From contig CM063502.1 in the NCBI GenBank assembly GCA_032207245.1, positions 115,338,197-115,402,196 of the forward strand: a DNA stretch of 64,000 nt, in the 5' to 3' direction. Below are positions 1-11,327 of the stretch, one piece after another. The notes under the pieces were generated by a model. It did no database searches. It was not told the DNA's origin and was given only the letters and a program-made list of their open reading frames with translations. Origin of the DNA: Pardosa pseudoannulata (taxonomy: Eukaryota > Arthropoda > Arachnida > Araneae > Lycosidae). Both the position numbers and the translations under genes were made by a program. Position 1 is the first letter of the stretch. Every line of letters starts with the position of its first letter.

Positions 1-35
1 ATGTGTTTTTAAAAATTCCCACTGTTAACTTAATT

Positions 36-572
36 TGACATTAGGATTATTCTGTGACTTTTTTCGTTTTCTGTAGTCAGATCGCAAATGAATTCTATTC
101 ACAGATTCGCATTTAATCAAATAAGTGTAGTAAACTTTTCATCTAAATAAACAAATACTGCTTTAAATTTCGAGATTCAATAAATTTGCAATTAACGACA
201 TTTTGTACCGTTAATATTAATTCTTCTACTGTCATTCTCTTTTCGCATAAAATATTTTCCATTCACAAAATATTTTTCTCTTTAATGTCTCCTATTCATC
301 AAATATTTTTGTCCGTATAATTTGATTATAGGATCATTGTATAACTTTTTACGTTTGCAGTAATCACAACGCAAATAAATTCTATTCATAGTTTAACATT
401 TAATCAAATAAGTGTAGTAAACCTTTCATCTAAATAAACAAAGCTGTTTTTAAGTTCCGGGCTGTAATAAATTTACATTTAACGGCATTTTGTACTATCA
501 ATATTATTTCTGCTACTGTTTTCTTCTCGCAGAAAATATTTTCTATTCATAAAAGATTTCTCCCCTCTCAGA
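36..572. repeat. direct tandem duplication of about 285 bp
   Basis: The sequence at 36-285 recurs at 320-572. Shared blocks include ATTTAATCAAATAAGTGTAG, TTTCATCTAAATAAACAAA, ACGGCATTTTGTAC and AAAATATTTTCNATTCA. It is non-coding and diverged by substitutions and short indels. Confidence 0.85.
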
Positions 573-1170
573 AATGCTACTTACTTTTTCCCAACAAAAA
601 GTTTGCCTAAATAAGTATTGAACCCCGGCAAAAGAACTTGACTTTCTACAGTCAAAATAAAGATTTTTTTAATCTGTTTTTAAAACAGAAACTCTCAAAC
701 CCAATTCACATTTCTAAAGTTAAAAAGTTATTTTGCTTGTTTTTTGTTATTACAAAATACTTATAATGAGCTTTTAAAGTGGAAATTACTTTGCGAAACG
801 GCGTATTTATAAACAGTACCCCTGACAAAAAAAACTCTGTAATGAAATTAAACGATAAGAAATATCTGATAATTAGTTTCCGTCGTTTACTATTTATTCA
901 TAAAAGTATTGAAGTCTCTTTATGCTTGTTTGCCTTTTTTCTCCATTTAGAATCTAAAAAGGTGTCTTTGCCTGTTAATATTCTACAAGCTTTTAGCTTT
1001 TATCATCTAGCTATTGTTTATTTAATATCATTAGCTTGAGGATCTAGAGCAAAACAAACACAAAAGCCTAGATTATGCCTAGATTATTCAGATTATTGCT
1101 CAGAAAATTAATTAAAAAAGGGAGAAATTATTTCCTTGCTTGTTACTCTTTTTTATTTTGAAGACATGAA
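573..1170. other. AT-rich interval, no credible gene
   Basis: An 86-codon frame at 779-1039 begins with a non-ATG codon and has AT-driven composition (Leu/Phe/Ile/Lys). I see no domain, promoter or splice context. Confidence 0.6.
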
Positions 1171-2557
1171 CAGCGTAAAAAACTTGAGTATCTTTATTTA
1201 TCTCCCTGGTTGCCGATCGTGATTTTTTATAGCTTCATAAATGTGATGAAACAGCATGTACTAGGAAATAGAAATATATTCTTTATATAGGAAAATTATC
1301 CATTGATATTTCCATTTCATAAAATTTTTAAAAATTTCTAATGAATCAAATTAAAGTTGAAGTAGTTATAATTTTATTAATATAGTTTTAAAACTAAAAT
1401 AATTAAAAACAAGCATTGATAAATTGTTTAGAGTAGAAAGTAATGTTGAAATTTCAACATATCTAAGAGAAAATGTGTTCTGGAATGTCTTATCTCTAAA
1501 CTTTTCTTAAATCATTAAGATTGTAACTTGTATCATTCATGTCTTAAATCATCGTAAACGCTTGGAGATTTATTTAATAAAAGGTAATTTTATTGTTAAA
1601 TTTTGCATTACAATTCCACAGCTGATTAGTCAGAAGAGTTACTAGAAAATGGAAGCCAGAGTGGTGATTAGGGCATAATTAAACAGCATAATTATGCTTT
1701 AAAAGCTAAATTACTTTCTTTCAAAGTAAACCTTTTTAATGTTGAAATTTATCGTGCTGAAATTCTACTAATTTTTTAAAAAACCCATAAAAAGGAAATG
1801 TATATCAACGGAATTCATGAGACAGAATGCTTAAAAAAACATGACACAGCGTAAAACATGACACAGCATAAAAACATAACATATACAGCGTAAAAAACTT
1901 GAGTATCTTTGTCTCCCTGGTTGCCGATCGTGATTTTTTATAGCTTCATAAATGTGATGAAACATCTTGTACTCTTAAATAGAAATATATTCTTTATATG
2001 GGAAAATTATCTCTTAATATTTCAATTTTATAAAATTTTTAAAAAATTTCAAAGGAATCAAATTAAAGTTGAAGTAGTTATAACTTTATTAATATAGTTT
2101 TAAAACCAAAATAATTCAAACAAGCATTGCTGAAATGTTTAAAGTAGAAAGTAATATTGAAATTTCAGCATATCTAAGAGAAAATGTGTTCTAGAATGTC
2201 CTACATCTCTAAACTTTTCTTAAATCATTAAGATTGTAGCTTGTATCATTCATGTCTTAAATCATCGTAAACGCTTTGAGATTTATTTAATAAAAGGTAA
2301 TTTTATTGTTAAATTTTGCATTACGATATTACGATTTCACAGAAGGTTAGTCAGAAGAGTTGCTAGAAAATGCAAGCCAGAGTGGCGGTTAGTGCATAAT
2401 TAAACGGTATAATTATTCTTTAAAAGCTAAATTACTTTCTTTCAAAGTAAACCTTTTTAATGTTGAAATTTATCGTGCTGAAATTCCACTAACTTTTTAA
2501 ATAACCCATAAAAAGGAAATGTACATCAACGGGATTCATAAGACAGAATGCTTAAAA
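1171..2557. repeat. direct duplication of about 665 bp
   Basis: Copies lie at 1171-1835 and 1886-2557. They share CAGCGTAAAAAACTTGAGTA, TCCCTGGTTGCCGATCGTGA, TTTTTTATAGCTTCATAAAT and CCATAAAAAGGAAATGTA with few differences. The 50 bases between them hold short repeats of AACATGACACAGCGTAA. A short frame at 1909-2097 in the second copy is not conserved in the first and is not a gene. Confidence 0.92.
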
Positions 2558-2649
2558 TTTTTTCATCCCCAGGTCATAAATTTCAAATTGAAGTTCAATA
2601 ACGGATTACAAATAGTACAGGCATGTAATTCTGTTGCATAAACTCTAAA

Positions 2650-3400
2650 ACCAAAACTCTGAAAAGCGGACTTGTAAAAAAAATTCTGATTTTTTATTCT
2701 TAACATTTCTAACATTGATCAGAAAATAATCATACATTTTATATTTCTAAACTCTGGAATTTACTATTTATCTATGCCAGTATTAAGTTAATGTATTAAA
2801 AAAATAATGAAGTCATTTTTTTTTACTTCACTTCAGAATTAAGAACTGCCTTATTAAGCTAACAAATGACGCTTACTTTATCCCGTCAATTTTTCATCAG
2901 GCATTTCTTTCAACTTCATAGGTACGGCAGATTTAAAGTACTAAATCTTGAAAGAATTTTTCATGATTAATCATCATTATAAAACAAGATTATTACAAGG
3001 GGGACATTTTACATCTACTATATAAATATAACTGTAGTCAAAAAGTCTAAAAAGCAGGCTTGTAAAAACAAAGTTCTGATTTTTTATTCTTAATATTGTT
3101 AATAGTAATCAGAAAATAGCCCTGATTTTTATATCCCTGTACTCTATAATTTATTATTTATTCATGCAAGCATTAAGGCACTGTATTATAAAAATAATGA
3201 AGTGATTTGTTTTCCTTCATCTTCGTCACTAAGAAATTAAGAACTGTCTTATTAAGCTAGTGAATAATGCTTATTTTATCACGTCAATGTTTTATTAGGC
3301 ATTACCTTCATCCTCAGAACTACAATAGATTAAAAGTACTAAAGCTTGAAAGAATTTTTCGAACTTCCAAGTCATTATAATATACGATTATTACATGAAG
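2650..3400. repeat. direct tandem duplication of about 370 bp
   Basis: Copies at about 2650-3003 and 3040-3400 share TTCTGATTTTTTATTCTTAA, AATAATGAAGT, AATTAAGAACTG and AAGCTTGAAAGAATTTTTC-type blocks. Divergence is higher than in the 1.2-2.5 kb duplication. It is non-coding. Confidence 0.85.
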
Positions 3401-4825
3401 AACATTATTTCAAAAGAATACTGCATTATTAAGGCATTAAGTAGTCTCTTCGAGTCTCAAAATTACCACCGGATATATAAAGCTTTTAGGGATTTCTCTA
3501 ACTTTTTATCAGATTATTACCAAACACTAACTTTTACTCAGAGATAATGTTAAAGGTAACATATATATTTATTACTTTTCCCTAGATTACTATTTTCTCC
3601 AATGTCTGTATTCCCCAAGTATTTATTTTTATTTATATATAAATAATGAACAACTTAAAAAAAATTCAACATCTATGAAGAAAATGAATCTTTAAATAAA
3701 ATTTATTTTTTCATTATTTAACTAGGTATGTTTTTGATGTAGATGATATTATTTATATTAAAAAATCTGATACCTTTTGATTGTTTCCAAATTAACCCTG
3801 CTTTCAACTTTCTAAAACTTAAAAAATTACATATTTAGAAAAAAGGTATTTTTCCTGACTGTTAGGCTAGCTTTCTTTGATTACTAAATAATTTTTTGTT
3901 GAATTAAACAACAAATTTTTTAAACCAAATTTCGTTGGATATTTGTTTTACAGTTGCACACAATATTGCCTTTTTATTCTTATGGATATAGACAATTTTA
4001 TTTGTTGAAATTAAAGCAAGATAACGTGTCTTTAAAAAGATAAACTTGTGTGATATTTTAATAGTAGGAGATTTAACTTCAGCTAAACTTTTCATATAAA
4101 ATAATAAACTTCTTGAAAAATTTTAACTTTTTTGTTGAAAACACATGATATTCATTTTACTGTTCACCATTTTAAAGACATATAACTCTTAATTTATCCA
4201 AAAAAATTTTATTTATAAAAATAAATGTGCAATATTGTACGTAATCAAATAATTGTTAAAAAGAAATCAATAAAATTTTTGAAATTTAAAAATTTTCTGC
4301 AATACCTGCAAAATTGTTGGCAACATAAAAACTTTAAAAAATTAGCTTAAAATGCAAAACAATTTTCATTTTTTCCAAATAAATTAAATAATTTTTAAGT
4401 ATTTTTCAATTTTTATTTAAAACACCAAATAATAATATTAAATGCTAAAAAATAGAAAGAAATGCTTTTGATGTATGATAGATCCTTATTTGTATTAAAA
4501 AGGTATTAAAAGGTCATTTACCTCAAAATTCCCAATTACTTTCACAAAATCAACCTTATTTTTCGAAGTTTTAATTAAAATGATTGTTAACTTACTAATG
4601 AGCTATCTAACTTTTCTTAAGTATTATATGACATCAAAAAAACTTTTCTAGATTTAACAGAAAGTTTAAAGAGAAAAATTTATTTTATTGTTATTTTATG
4701 CAATTATCTGATTGCTTGGAACGTTTTATATTTGTTTTTATGATTATGTGCAACTTTTACTTCCTTGTGCAAAGTAAAGAAAGTATTGTAATTGCAAAAA
4801 CTCTTTTGGTCACACATTAAGTACT
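3401..4825. other. AT-rich non-coding interval
   Basis: Only short frames of low-complexity composition occur, for example 3904-4095 on the minus strand. No repeat structure or RNA gene was recognised. Confidence 0.6.
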
Positions 4826-5818
4826 AGCATATAGCCCGTCATATGACGGGATCAGTAAAATTTTTAATTTTCCAGAATTGTTAAGTACCCTATGAGGCAG
4901 GTAAAAAATGGTTTGTTTTTTGGCTGAGAATTATCTGGTACACTCTCAATAATTTCTTTATCTTCATACTCCTCTAAAGTCTCCCGATACTGTGAATGCA
5001 GTTTAGAAGCACGTTGAATTCATTTCGAAAGATAATTCAAAGTTTTCTTAGATACGTCAAGTTTGGTTTGGTTTGGAGTGCTACGGTCTGCTTTTTGCAA
5101 CACGAGGGGTAACGAGACCGGGACCTACTGCTTAAAGCCGATTCCAAACGGCTGCGGGCATCCATGCCACAGTGGGATTCGAACCCACGAACTCCGGTTC
5201 CGAAGGCCAGCACCCTAACCATTCGGCCATTGCTCGGCTCTTAGCTACGTCAAACTTATCGTTTAGTTCTTCCCTTTTTTTGCCACAGCATTTAATGTAA
5301 GTAAAGGAATGAAACTATCGTTTCCACTACACCCTGGAGGTAGATAGAATTTGTTGTTAATACCGGTCATAAAAATTTCATTGCAACAAAAAAAAATCGA
5401 TGATTAAATTTTAAATTATCACATATGGACCTAATCTATTATTTCAGCAAAATATAAAACAAAATTATTTACGTAATATCTAAATTCAGTGATAAAACAT
5501 ATGAAAAAAATACAGGCGATATTTAAGTAATTTAAAATAAGAAATGATTAATAAGAGATGTTATAGAATGACACCATAATGCTAGAAAATATGTTACTTT
5601 TAATTACTTATTATGTGACATTGTGATAAATTTTATCGCCTGCTCTTAACCGGGGAAAATAAGGCTTGAAATAATTGCATTATATGCTAGAAAAAAGGGG
5701 AAGGGGTGGATTTCGAACGTTGTTAACCTAACTCATTCATTCCAGGTACAACCGCTTCATAAATTCGAGGACAGACGGACAGATAACTTTGGCTATTATT
5801 ATATAGGGGATGTATGTA
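4826..5818. mobile_element. candidate transposon hosting the 5.06 kb SINE
   Basis: It starts near CTAGCATATAGC followed by a perfect 16-bp palindrome CCCGTCATATGACGGG (4835-4850). It ends in GAGGACAGACGGACAGATAA and TTGGCTATTATTATATAGGG. Such a palindrome-plus-GACAGACGGACAG ending is reminiscent of widespread arthropod repeats. I see no coding sequence and no clear target duplication, so the boundaries are tentative. Confidence 0.3.
5061..5239 (-). mobile_element. tRNA-derived SINE, full length
   Basis: Read on the minus strand this is the best-preserved copy of the SINE family. It has a TGGCCGAATGG A-box, a perfect GGTTCGAATCC B-box, the conserved body and a CCAAACCAAACC tail. A 14-base duplication with one mismatch, CTTAGATACGTCAA / CTTAGCTACGTCAA, flanks it at 5047-5060 and 5240-5253. 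The host sequence is a candidate transposon at 4.83-5.82 kb. Confidence 0.92.
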
Positions 5819-6599
5819 TAAGGAAACTGTAACTTTGAATCTTAACTATCCATTTTGGCAGTACTTAATGTATTTCGACTGGTTTCATAATGACGTCTGC
5901 ATGCATGTATTTTACATAACTCAAAATAACCAGCAATAGAATGGTGAAATTTTGCATTTAAAGTTGTTGTAACATCTATTTGTTCACCTCTATTTTGTAC
6001 TACAACCTGCACTCTACATAACGAAAAATATCAATGTAACAAATATTAAAATGCTGCCGCCATATAGCAGTACTTGAGCTTTAATAATTGTGGAATTTAT
6101 ATACACTGAAGTCGAAATCGCACTTTTTTCTCTTTAAGATTTAAAAATACAGATTTAATGCATAGTATTTACAATTTTTTAATATAATTTTCAGAAACTT
6201 CATTGTGGAAAGTATTGGGGATAACTTTTTTAAGTTCTAGAAAAGTTTTAGCCTTCAAATTTTCAATTTTTCCTCTCAATTTAGACCATACATTTTTTTG
6301 GGGGGGAAGAGGAGTAAGATTTTGTCTTTTTTCAAGCCAGGGTAATTAAGAAATCACATATTCTAAATGAGATTCAAACTAAAGTAAAAAGTAATTAATT
6401 AATGATTTATGCGTTCTCCTGGGTATGTGTACAAAACTCAAACAGAAATCAAATTATACTTACTACACACGTCAAATGACAATGTGCATTATCATCCGGA
6501 AATACTAGTTGTGAAAAAATAGAAAAACCTCCAAACCAGTAGGATAAACAGCCTCTTTTGTACTCCCTGTAAACTTTTTCGAGTTAGTTTATCTATTGA

Positions 6600-7140
6600 G
6601 CGCTTAAATTTACCAAACTATTTAAAAAGTTATGTGCCCCCATACCATATTGTACGGATATTTCCATATTAAAAGTGAGACATTTTCGTTAATTCACTCA
6701 CCTTTTCGTCGCGAACTAGCCTGTTTCCTTCAGGTCCAAATAGACTGAAATTTAATTCATTTGAAAGAAACGCTCGTTACTTTTTACATAATCTGGCCAT
6801 TTTATATCTTGTTTCCTTAATTTTTTCGTTAATAATCAACTTTTGCCGGTCTTCTGGCATTCAAACTTGTTTCGTTTAATCGTAGCTGCACTGCTTTTAA
6901 GTAAATTCTGTCGCCAGACATTTTTCTAAAATCTCTTCTAAATTCTGAATATATTACGAATCGATTTTTCAAACATAGTCTTTTTAACTTGCGATCATCT
7001 CGTTCGGATATGTAATGTGGCCGTTCGCCGTCTACTTTCCGATATAAATTGCCAAAAACTTTATATCTTGCTAAAAGCTGATGATTCGTAAATCTTTAAC
7101 TTTATTGCTCTCATGTCCATTGACACATTTTTTACTTTCC
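6600..7140 (-). pseudogene. Tc1-like transposase pseudogene
   Basis: The minus strand holds a stretch of 83 codons without a stop (7080 down to the TAA at 6829-6831) containing YISERDDRKLKRLCLKNRF, DFRKMSGDRIYLKAVQLRLN and LNARRPAK. These match the paired-like helix-turn-helix region and linker of Tc1 family transposases. Further downstream, in shifted frames, come WPDYVKSNERFF and FSLFGPEGNRLVR, the region around the second catalytic Asp of Tc1, followed by a degraded VWG-type segment to about 6600. Frameshifts and stops separate the blocks, and the first and last catalytic regions are not intact. An upstream Met-containing frame near 7140 may be the original start. TIRs were not identified. 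It is long dead. Confidence 0.85.
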
Positions 7141-8555
7141 ATTGTGTAAAATTAATACTCTTTAGGGTAACGTTAATTCCTTTATAGTAGCCATTTTTTA
7201 AATATTATTAAAATTACATCTTAACTACTAGTTTTCTTTTTTTTTTGTAAAATCGGCAAAATTCACTAGTAATAAGATTAAGAATAAGATTAAGTACTAA
7301 AATTTAATCAAAAATTTGCATTTTAAGAGATAAAATTGGTGCAGCTGAAACAAAAAAAATAGAGCAAGTATCCATGTAAAGCCTGTTTTTTTTTATCTTA
7401 GTATACACTACTCATTGTTGAATTAATATTGCATAAATTTTAGATGTTATTAAAGACAAATATTATAGAAATTGTATAACTGCACCCTTAATTAAGGGTA
7501 CCAGGAATGTTAAATATCAATTTTTAAATTTTTAAAAATTTAGATTTAACGTTGAATTTTTAAATTTTTAAATTTTAAACAATATTTTTATAATAAGAAT
7601 ATAATGCTGTTACATGAAACATATAAGACACTTGAATATATTCAAAAATAGTTTTTTTGTGAAAATACGAGTATATTTGATAAATATTGAGTCATTCAAT
7701 AATATTCCTTAAAAATGCTCCTAGTACACAGCATACAAATCAGTTGCTTGGACTTTTTCTTTTTATCTCTACAATTTGTATAGAAACAAACCTCGGTATC
7801 GATTTTCCCTTAGGTTCAATATTATTTATATAATGCAATTATTTCAAGTTATTCCATGTTTTATCAACTGTCTTTTGCTATTTCACAGCATTAAATACTC
7901 TGTAAATCAAAAAAATTCTTTGCGATTTCAAAAAGAATATCCAATTTTATAACAAGCATATTAATAAACAGTCTACAAAATTTTGAATGAGAAATAAATA
8001 GAAGTAATACACCTGAAGCATTTTGAAATTACTCATTCAATACAAGAATTGTCAAATTGAAAACTATTCAATTCCAAATAAGGGTGTATTACAAAAAAAA
8101 AGTAAGTTTCAGAACAGTAAAATAATAGTTTTATTCAAAAAATATCTTTTGATAATAAAACGTTTACCTAAATTGAATTTTTAAAAAAAAAATAAAAAAT
8201 TAATATTATTTAAAATTTTTTTGTCAAATTTTGTCCTTTTGGAGGGTCTATGTCCCTTTAAAGAATTGCAGTATCGTATCTCACATTCAAATAAAATAAG
8301 TTTAAATGAAAGTAACAAAAGAGTGTACAGTTTAATAAGATTATAAGGAAATAAAGTATTTATATCAGTTTTATGTTGTTATTGAAATGTAAACCAATAT
8401 AATTTGAATCTAAAATGATGAAATATCGCATTTCAGAGGTACATATTTTAAATGCTGCTTAGAAATACAAGTAAATACTGTTACTTTAAGACTACTTAAA
8501 GAAAGAGTCTATTTTAGCAAAAAAGAAATTGCTTTTTAGTAGAAGGTAAGTGAAT
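7141..8555. other. AT-rich non-coding interval
   Basis: It lies between the Tc1 remnant and the Harbinger-type composite. No frame, terminal repeat or RNA gene was recognised. Confidence 0.6.
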
Positions 8556-8559
8556 TTAA

Positions 8560-8750
8560 GTGCCAGGTTTCACCGAAGTCGTTTAACGACTAACCGTGAT
8601 TAACCCATGGCGCCAACCAATGGTTGGACGTAATTCTCTTTTTTGGTGAATCTCACCAAAGTCGTTTAACGGCTAACCGCGACCCATGACTCAATTCTCC
8701 GTTTAAACAGTTGATTAATCGCGGTTAAACGACTTTCGTGAGACCGGAGC
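8560..8750. mobile_element. degenerate composite of two Harbinger-type MITEs
   Basis: The outer ends (GTTTCACCGAAGTCGTTTAAC on the left and its diverged complement ending at 8750) match the TIRs of the 58.07 kb MITE. A second left-type end, with CTCACCAAAGTCGTTTAACG, starts inside at about 8645. The structure is therefore either one MITE inserted into another or a tandem fusion. TTA/TAA lies at both outer edges (8556-8559 and 8751-8753). It is non-coding. Confidence 0.7.
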
Positions 8751-8857
8751 TTAGACTAGTAGCTCTTATTGTAGTGGAGTCTTTAATCATTTATTAAACG
8801 ATAATTATAATTAACCTCGCATCTCTAAAACATGCTTTTAATTTACGTTTACATTAA

Positions 8858-9313
8858 TTTAATTCCATATTAGCATATCTATCTTCTGCCCCTTATTATA
8901 TAGAAAAATAAATCTGCAGATCAATAAAACAAAAATGAACCTCAGGAAAATGAATCTTACAAAAATTCTTTTTCCAGTGGGAAAAAGGGCTTTGTTGTGA
9001 TCTTCTTAGTTATATTTCTTTTTTTGTTCGACACATATTTAGTGTAATTTCATTAATGTATTATTAATTGCCGCAAATTCAATATAGTATCATCCTATGT
9101 CAGAATGCCACTCTTCTGTCCCATATTATGTTGAAAATACTTATTCACGTTAATAAAAAAGTGAAACTCGGAAAAATGAATCTTGCAAAAATACACTTTC
9201 TCCGATGAGGTAAAAAGCTTTACTATGATCTCCTTAGATGTAATCTCTTTTTTTTACTTGACATATATTTATGAGAATTTCATTAATGTGTTATTAATTG
9301 CAGTAGATTCTAA
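8858..9313. repeat. direct tandem duplication of about 228 bp
   Basis: Copies at about 8858-9085 and 9086-9313 share CCATATTA, GAAAAATGAATCTT, CTTTNCTNTGATCTNCTTAG and AATTTCATTAATGTNTTATT. It is non-coding. Confidence 0.82.
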
Positions 9314-10560
9314 TGCGGAAATAAATCTTCAACCCTATTAAAAGTGGGAAGCCTCAAGATTGCAAGCATAGTAGAAAAAAATAAATATCTAATAATTTAA
9401 TTCCTAACCTCTAGTAAAACGTTAATTTGGGTTATTTTTGGCTTGATTCAATTTACTTCTATATTACTAAGAAACAAAAGACGACTGATAAGCTTAACTA
9501 CTAATATGCTTTGTTACAGACATGAAAGAAAAAGATATTTAGTTTTTGCTTTCTTTTTTAACACGCGAATTTTTCGAATTTTCTTGTGTATTTAAAAAAG
9601 TAACGTAATGCAAAGTGATTATTAGGTGTTATTAATCTTAAAACGTAATTAGAATAAGTTTTTTAATTCTAACAGGATCATATTAAACATCATATTATAC
9701 TGTAAACCTGAGAATAATACGAGGGGTGATCATAAAGTATGGTCACAAAGTCTGCAGTGAAACGTGTACATTTTATTTTAAACAAAAAATGTAGTCGATA
9801 CTACGAGGCGTATCCAGAAAGGAAGTTAACCGATGTTTTCCCTTTTAAAGTAAACGTAATTAGCAGTGTTAATTGTGCGTGATTAAAATATCTATGACGT
9901 ATTAACCCTCTAAGCGGTTCTCACGTACAATTCCGCCGATGAACCGAGTAGCGGGGCCGTAATCCGAAAACGTGGAAAACTCTAATGTACATTTCTGCCA
10001 GTGTTTTCCCCTATGGAGTTTTGAGGTAGGCGCGTCAGGTCGATTGTTTAGGAACTGCACACCTACTCTCTGAGGCACAACAACGCTGATAGCTTTTTAT
10101 GGCTTTGTAAATCTCTATTTCGAAGTATTTCTTTTGCGGTAACAGATGTATCTCTAATTGCACCACTTAAATAGATTGGATGACTTTCGTAAAAAAAGAT
10201 ATAAATCATTCTCTTAAAGAATATTTTTATTTGTACTTTTAGAATCCATTATTTCTTATGGGATGATCTTCGAGACTTGACGAGCTTTATGTGTATTAAA
10301 AATTAACTATAATGTCTATTTATATATCTATTTATAACCAGAAATAAAGGGACAGTAACGAGGGTGGGTTTCCCGTATTATAATGTAGTCGACAAAGGGT
10401 GAAGTAAAAAATCATAGAACACTTTGATCACTGACACAATGAAACATTAGCGTATTTTTGGAGACTTTTTTTCCTTGGTGTGTTCCACTCGGAGGGTTAA
10501 TCATATGCAGGCTGGACAAGCTCCAATTCGTGCCAGTAGCGGGGCCAGTAGTGGTCCGAA

Positions 10561-11211
10561 ATGGAAACTCTAATTCCTTCTCCCGCCGCCTACAAGTTTT
10601 GGTCAGTGATCTTGAATGCACAAAGTATTGCGCCAGTTGAAATTTGTCGTCAGCTCTGTCAGGTCTATGAGCCGAAACTGACACCCGAACACAAAATTCA
10701 ACTCTTAGGGCCGAACGATGGCCGATTGGTTAGGGTGCTGGCCTTCGAATCCGGAGTTCGTGGGTTCAAATCCCACTATGGCATGGATGTTCGTAGCCGT
10801 TCGGAATCGGCTTTAAGCAGTAGGTCCCGGTCTCATTAGCCCTCGTGTTGCAAAAAGTAGACCGTAGCGCTCCAAACCAAATCAAACCAAATCAAATCAA
10901 CTCTTAGGAGCAGCACTGACATTTTTGCTAAGGTATAGCGATGACAGCGACGAGTTCCTCGACAGGATCGTCTTGGTTAATGAGACTTAGATTTCGCACT
11001 TTACCCCGGAAACCAAGCAACTGTGAATGCATTGGCGTCATAGTGGATCTTATGTCAAGACCAAATTCAAACAGACGCTGTCTGTACGGAAAGGGACGTG
11101 CAGGGACAGGAAGGCTGGTTCCATTCACAGGTGGCATAATTCTACGACAGAGGTATACAAAAGTTGATTCCACAATACGACAAGTGTCTCAATTCTGGTG
11201 GTGGCTATGTT
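10561..11211 (+). pseudogene. mariner transposase pseudogene (split by a SINE, internally deleted)
   Basis: From ATG 10561 the frame contains FWSVILNAQSIAPVEICRQL, the N-terminal helix-turn-helix of mariner (Mos1/SETMAR-like) transposases. It jumps directly to the later LTPEHKIQLLG region, so the linker of very roughly 70-80 residues is missing. A SINE then interrupts at 10709. On the far side the frame resumes with AALTFLLRYSDDSDEFLDRI and the catalytic-Asp block, where the usual GDETW reads VNET followed by TAG (10988-10990). HFTPETKQ and MHWRH follow, and finally IPQYDKCLNSGGGYV in another frame (11167-11211). With stops, a deletion and a frameshift it cannot make transposase. Confidence 0.85.
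10710..10896 (+). mobile_element. tRNA-derived SINE, full length, inserted in mariner
   Basis: The head carries an A-box-like TGGCCGATTGG and a B-box (GGTTCAAATCC) of a tRNA-derived pol III promoter. Next come the family body (GGAATCGGCTTTAAGCAGTAG and GGTCCCGGTCTCATTAGCCC) and a tail of AACCAAATC-type repeats in place of poly(A). A 12-base target-site duplication, TCAACTCTTAGG, flanks it (10698-10709 and 10897-10908). The duplication reads through the mariner frame, which shows that the SINE landed in the transposon. Confidence 0.92.
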
Positions 11212-11327
11212 AAAAATTAGCTGAAACATCGCTGTACTTTTTGCCAATAAATATGTCCGTGAAAGTGTGAGTTCTTTTTTTCTTTTAAATGGGGAAACTT
11301 ACTTTCTGGATGAGTACCATTGTGTAC

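Larger units (their letters stand above)
9722..11318 (+). mobile_element. decayed mariner element region, with a SINE inside
   Basis: A candidate left TIR begins at 9804 with CGAGGCGTATCCAGAAAGG, next to a TA. A diverged complement (ACTTTCTGGATGAGTACC) ends near 11318, giving 15 of 16 matches across the core ATCCAGAAAGNAAGTT. A second mariner-like end (ACGAGGGGTGATCATAAAGT) sits just outside at about 9719, and a leader segment (GTAGCGGGGCC) occurs both at about 9950 and at about 10540. At least two related copies may therefore be fused here. The transposase remnant and the SINE are listed separately. Confidence 0.6.

Noticed and set aside
779..1039. 86-codon ORF
   Set aside because: Non-ATG start, AT-driven composition, no domain, no conserved copy.
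5150..5239. Functional tRNA genes at 5.2, 10.7 and 37.1 kb
   Set aside because: The A and B boxes belong to full-length SINEs with a shared 3' body and target duplications. They lack a proper acceptor stem and a pol III terminator directly after the tRNA part.
10928..11213. ORFs of 81 and 90 codons on both strands
   Set aside because: They are shadow frames of the mariner transposase remnant, whose real frame carries recognisable blocks and stops.
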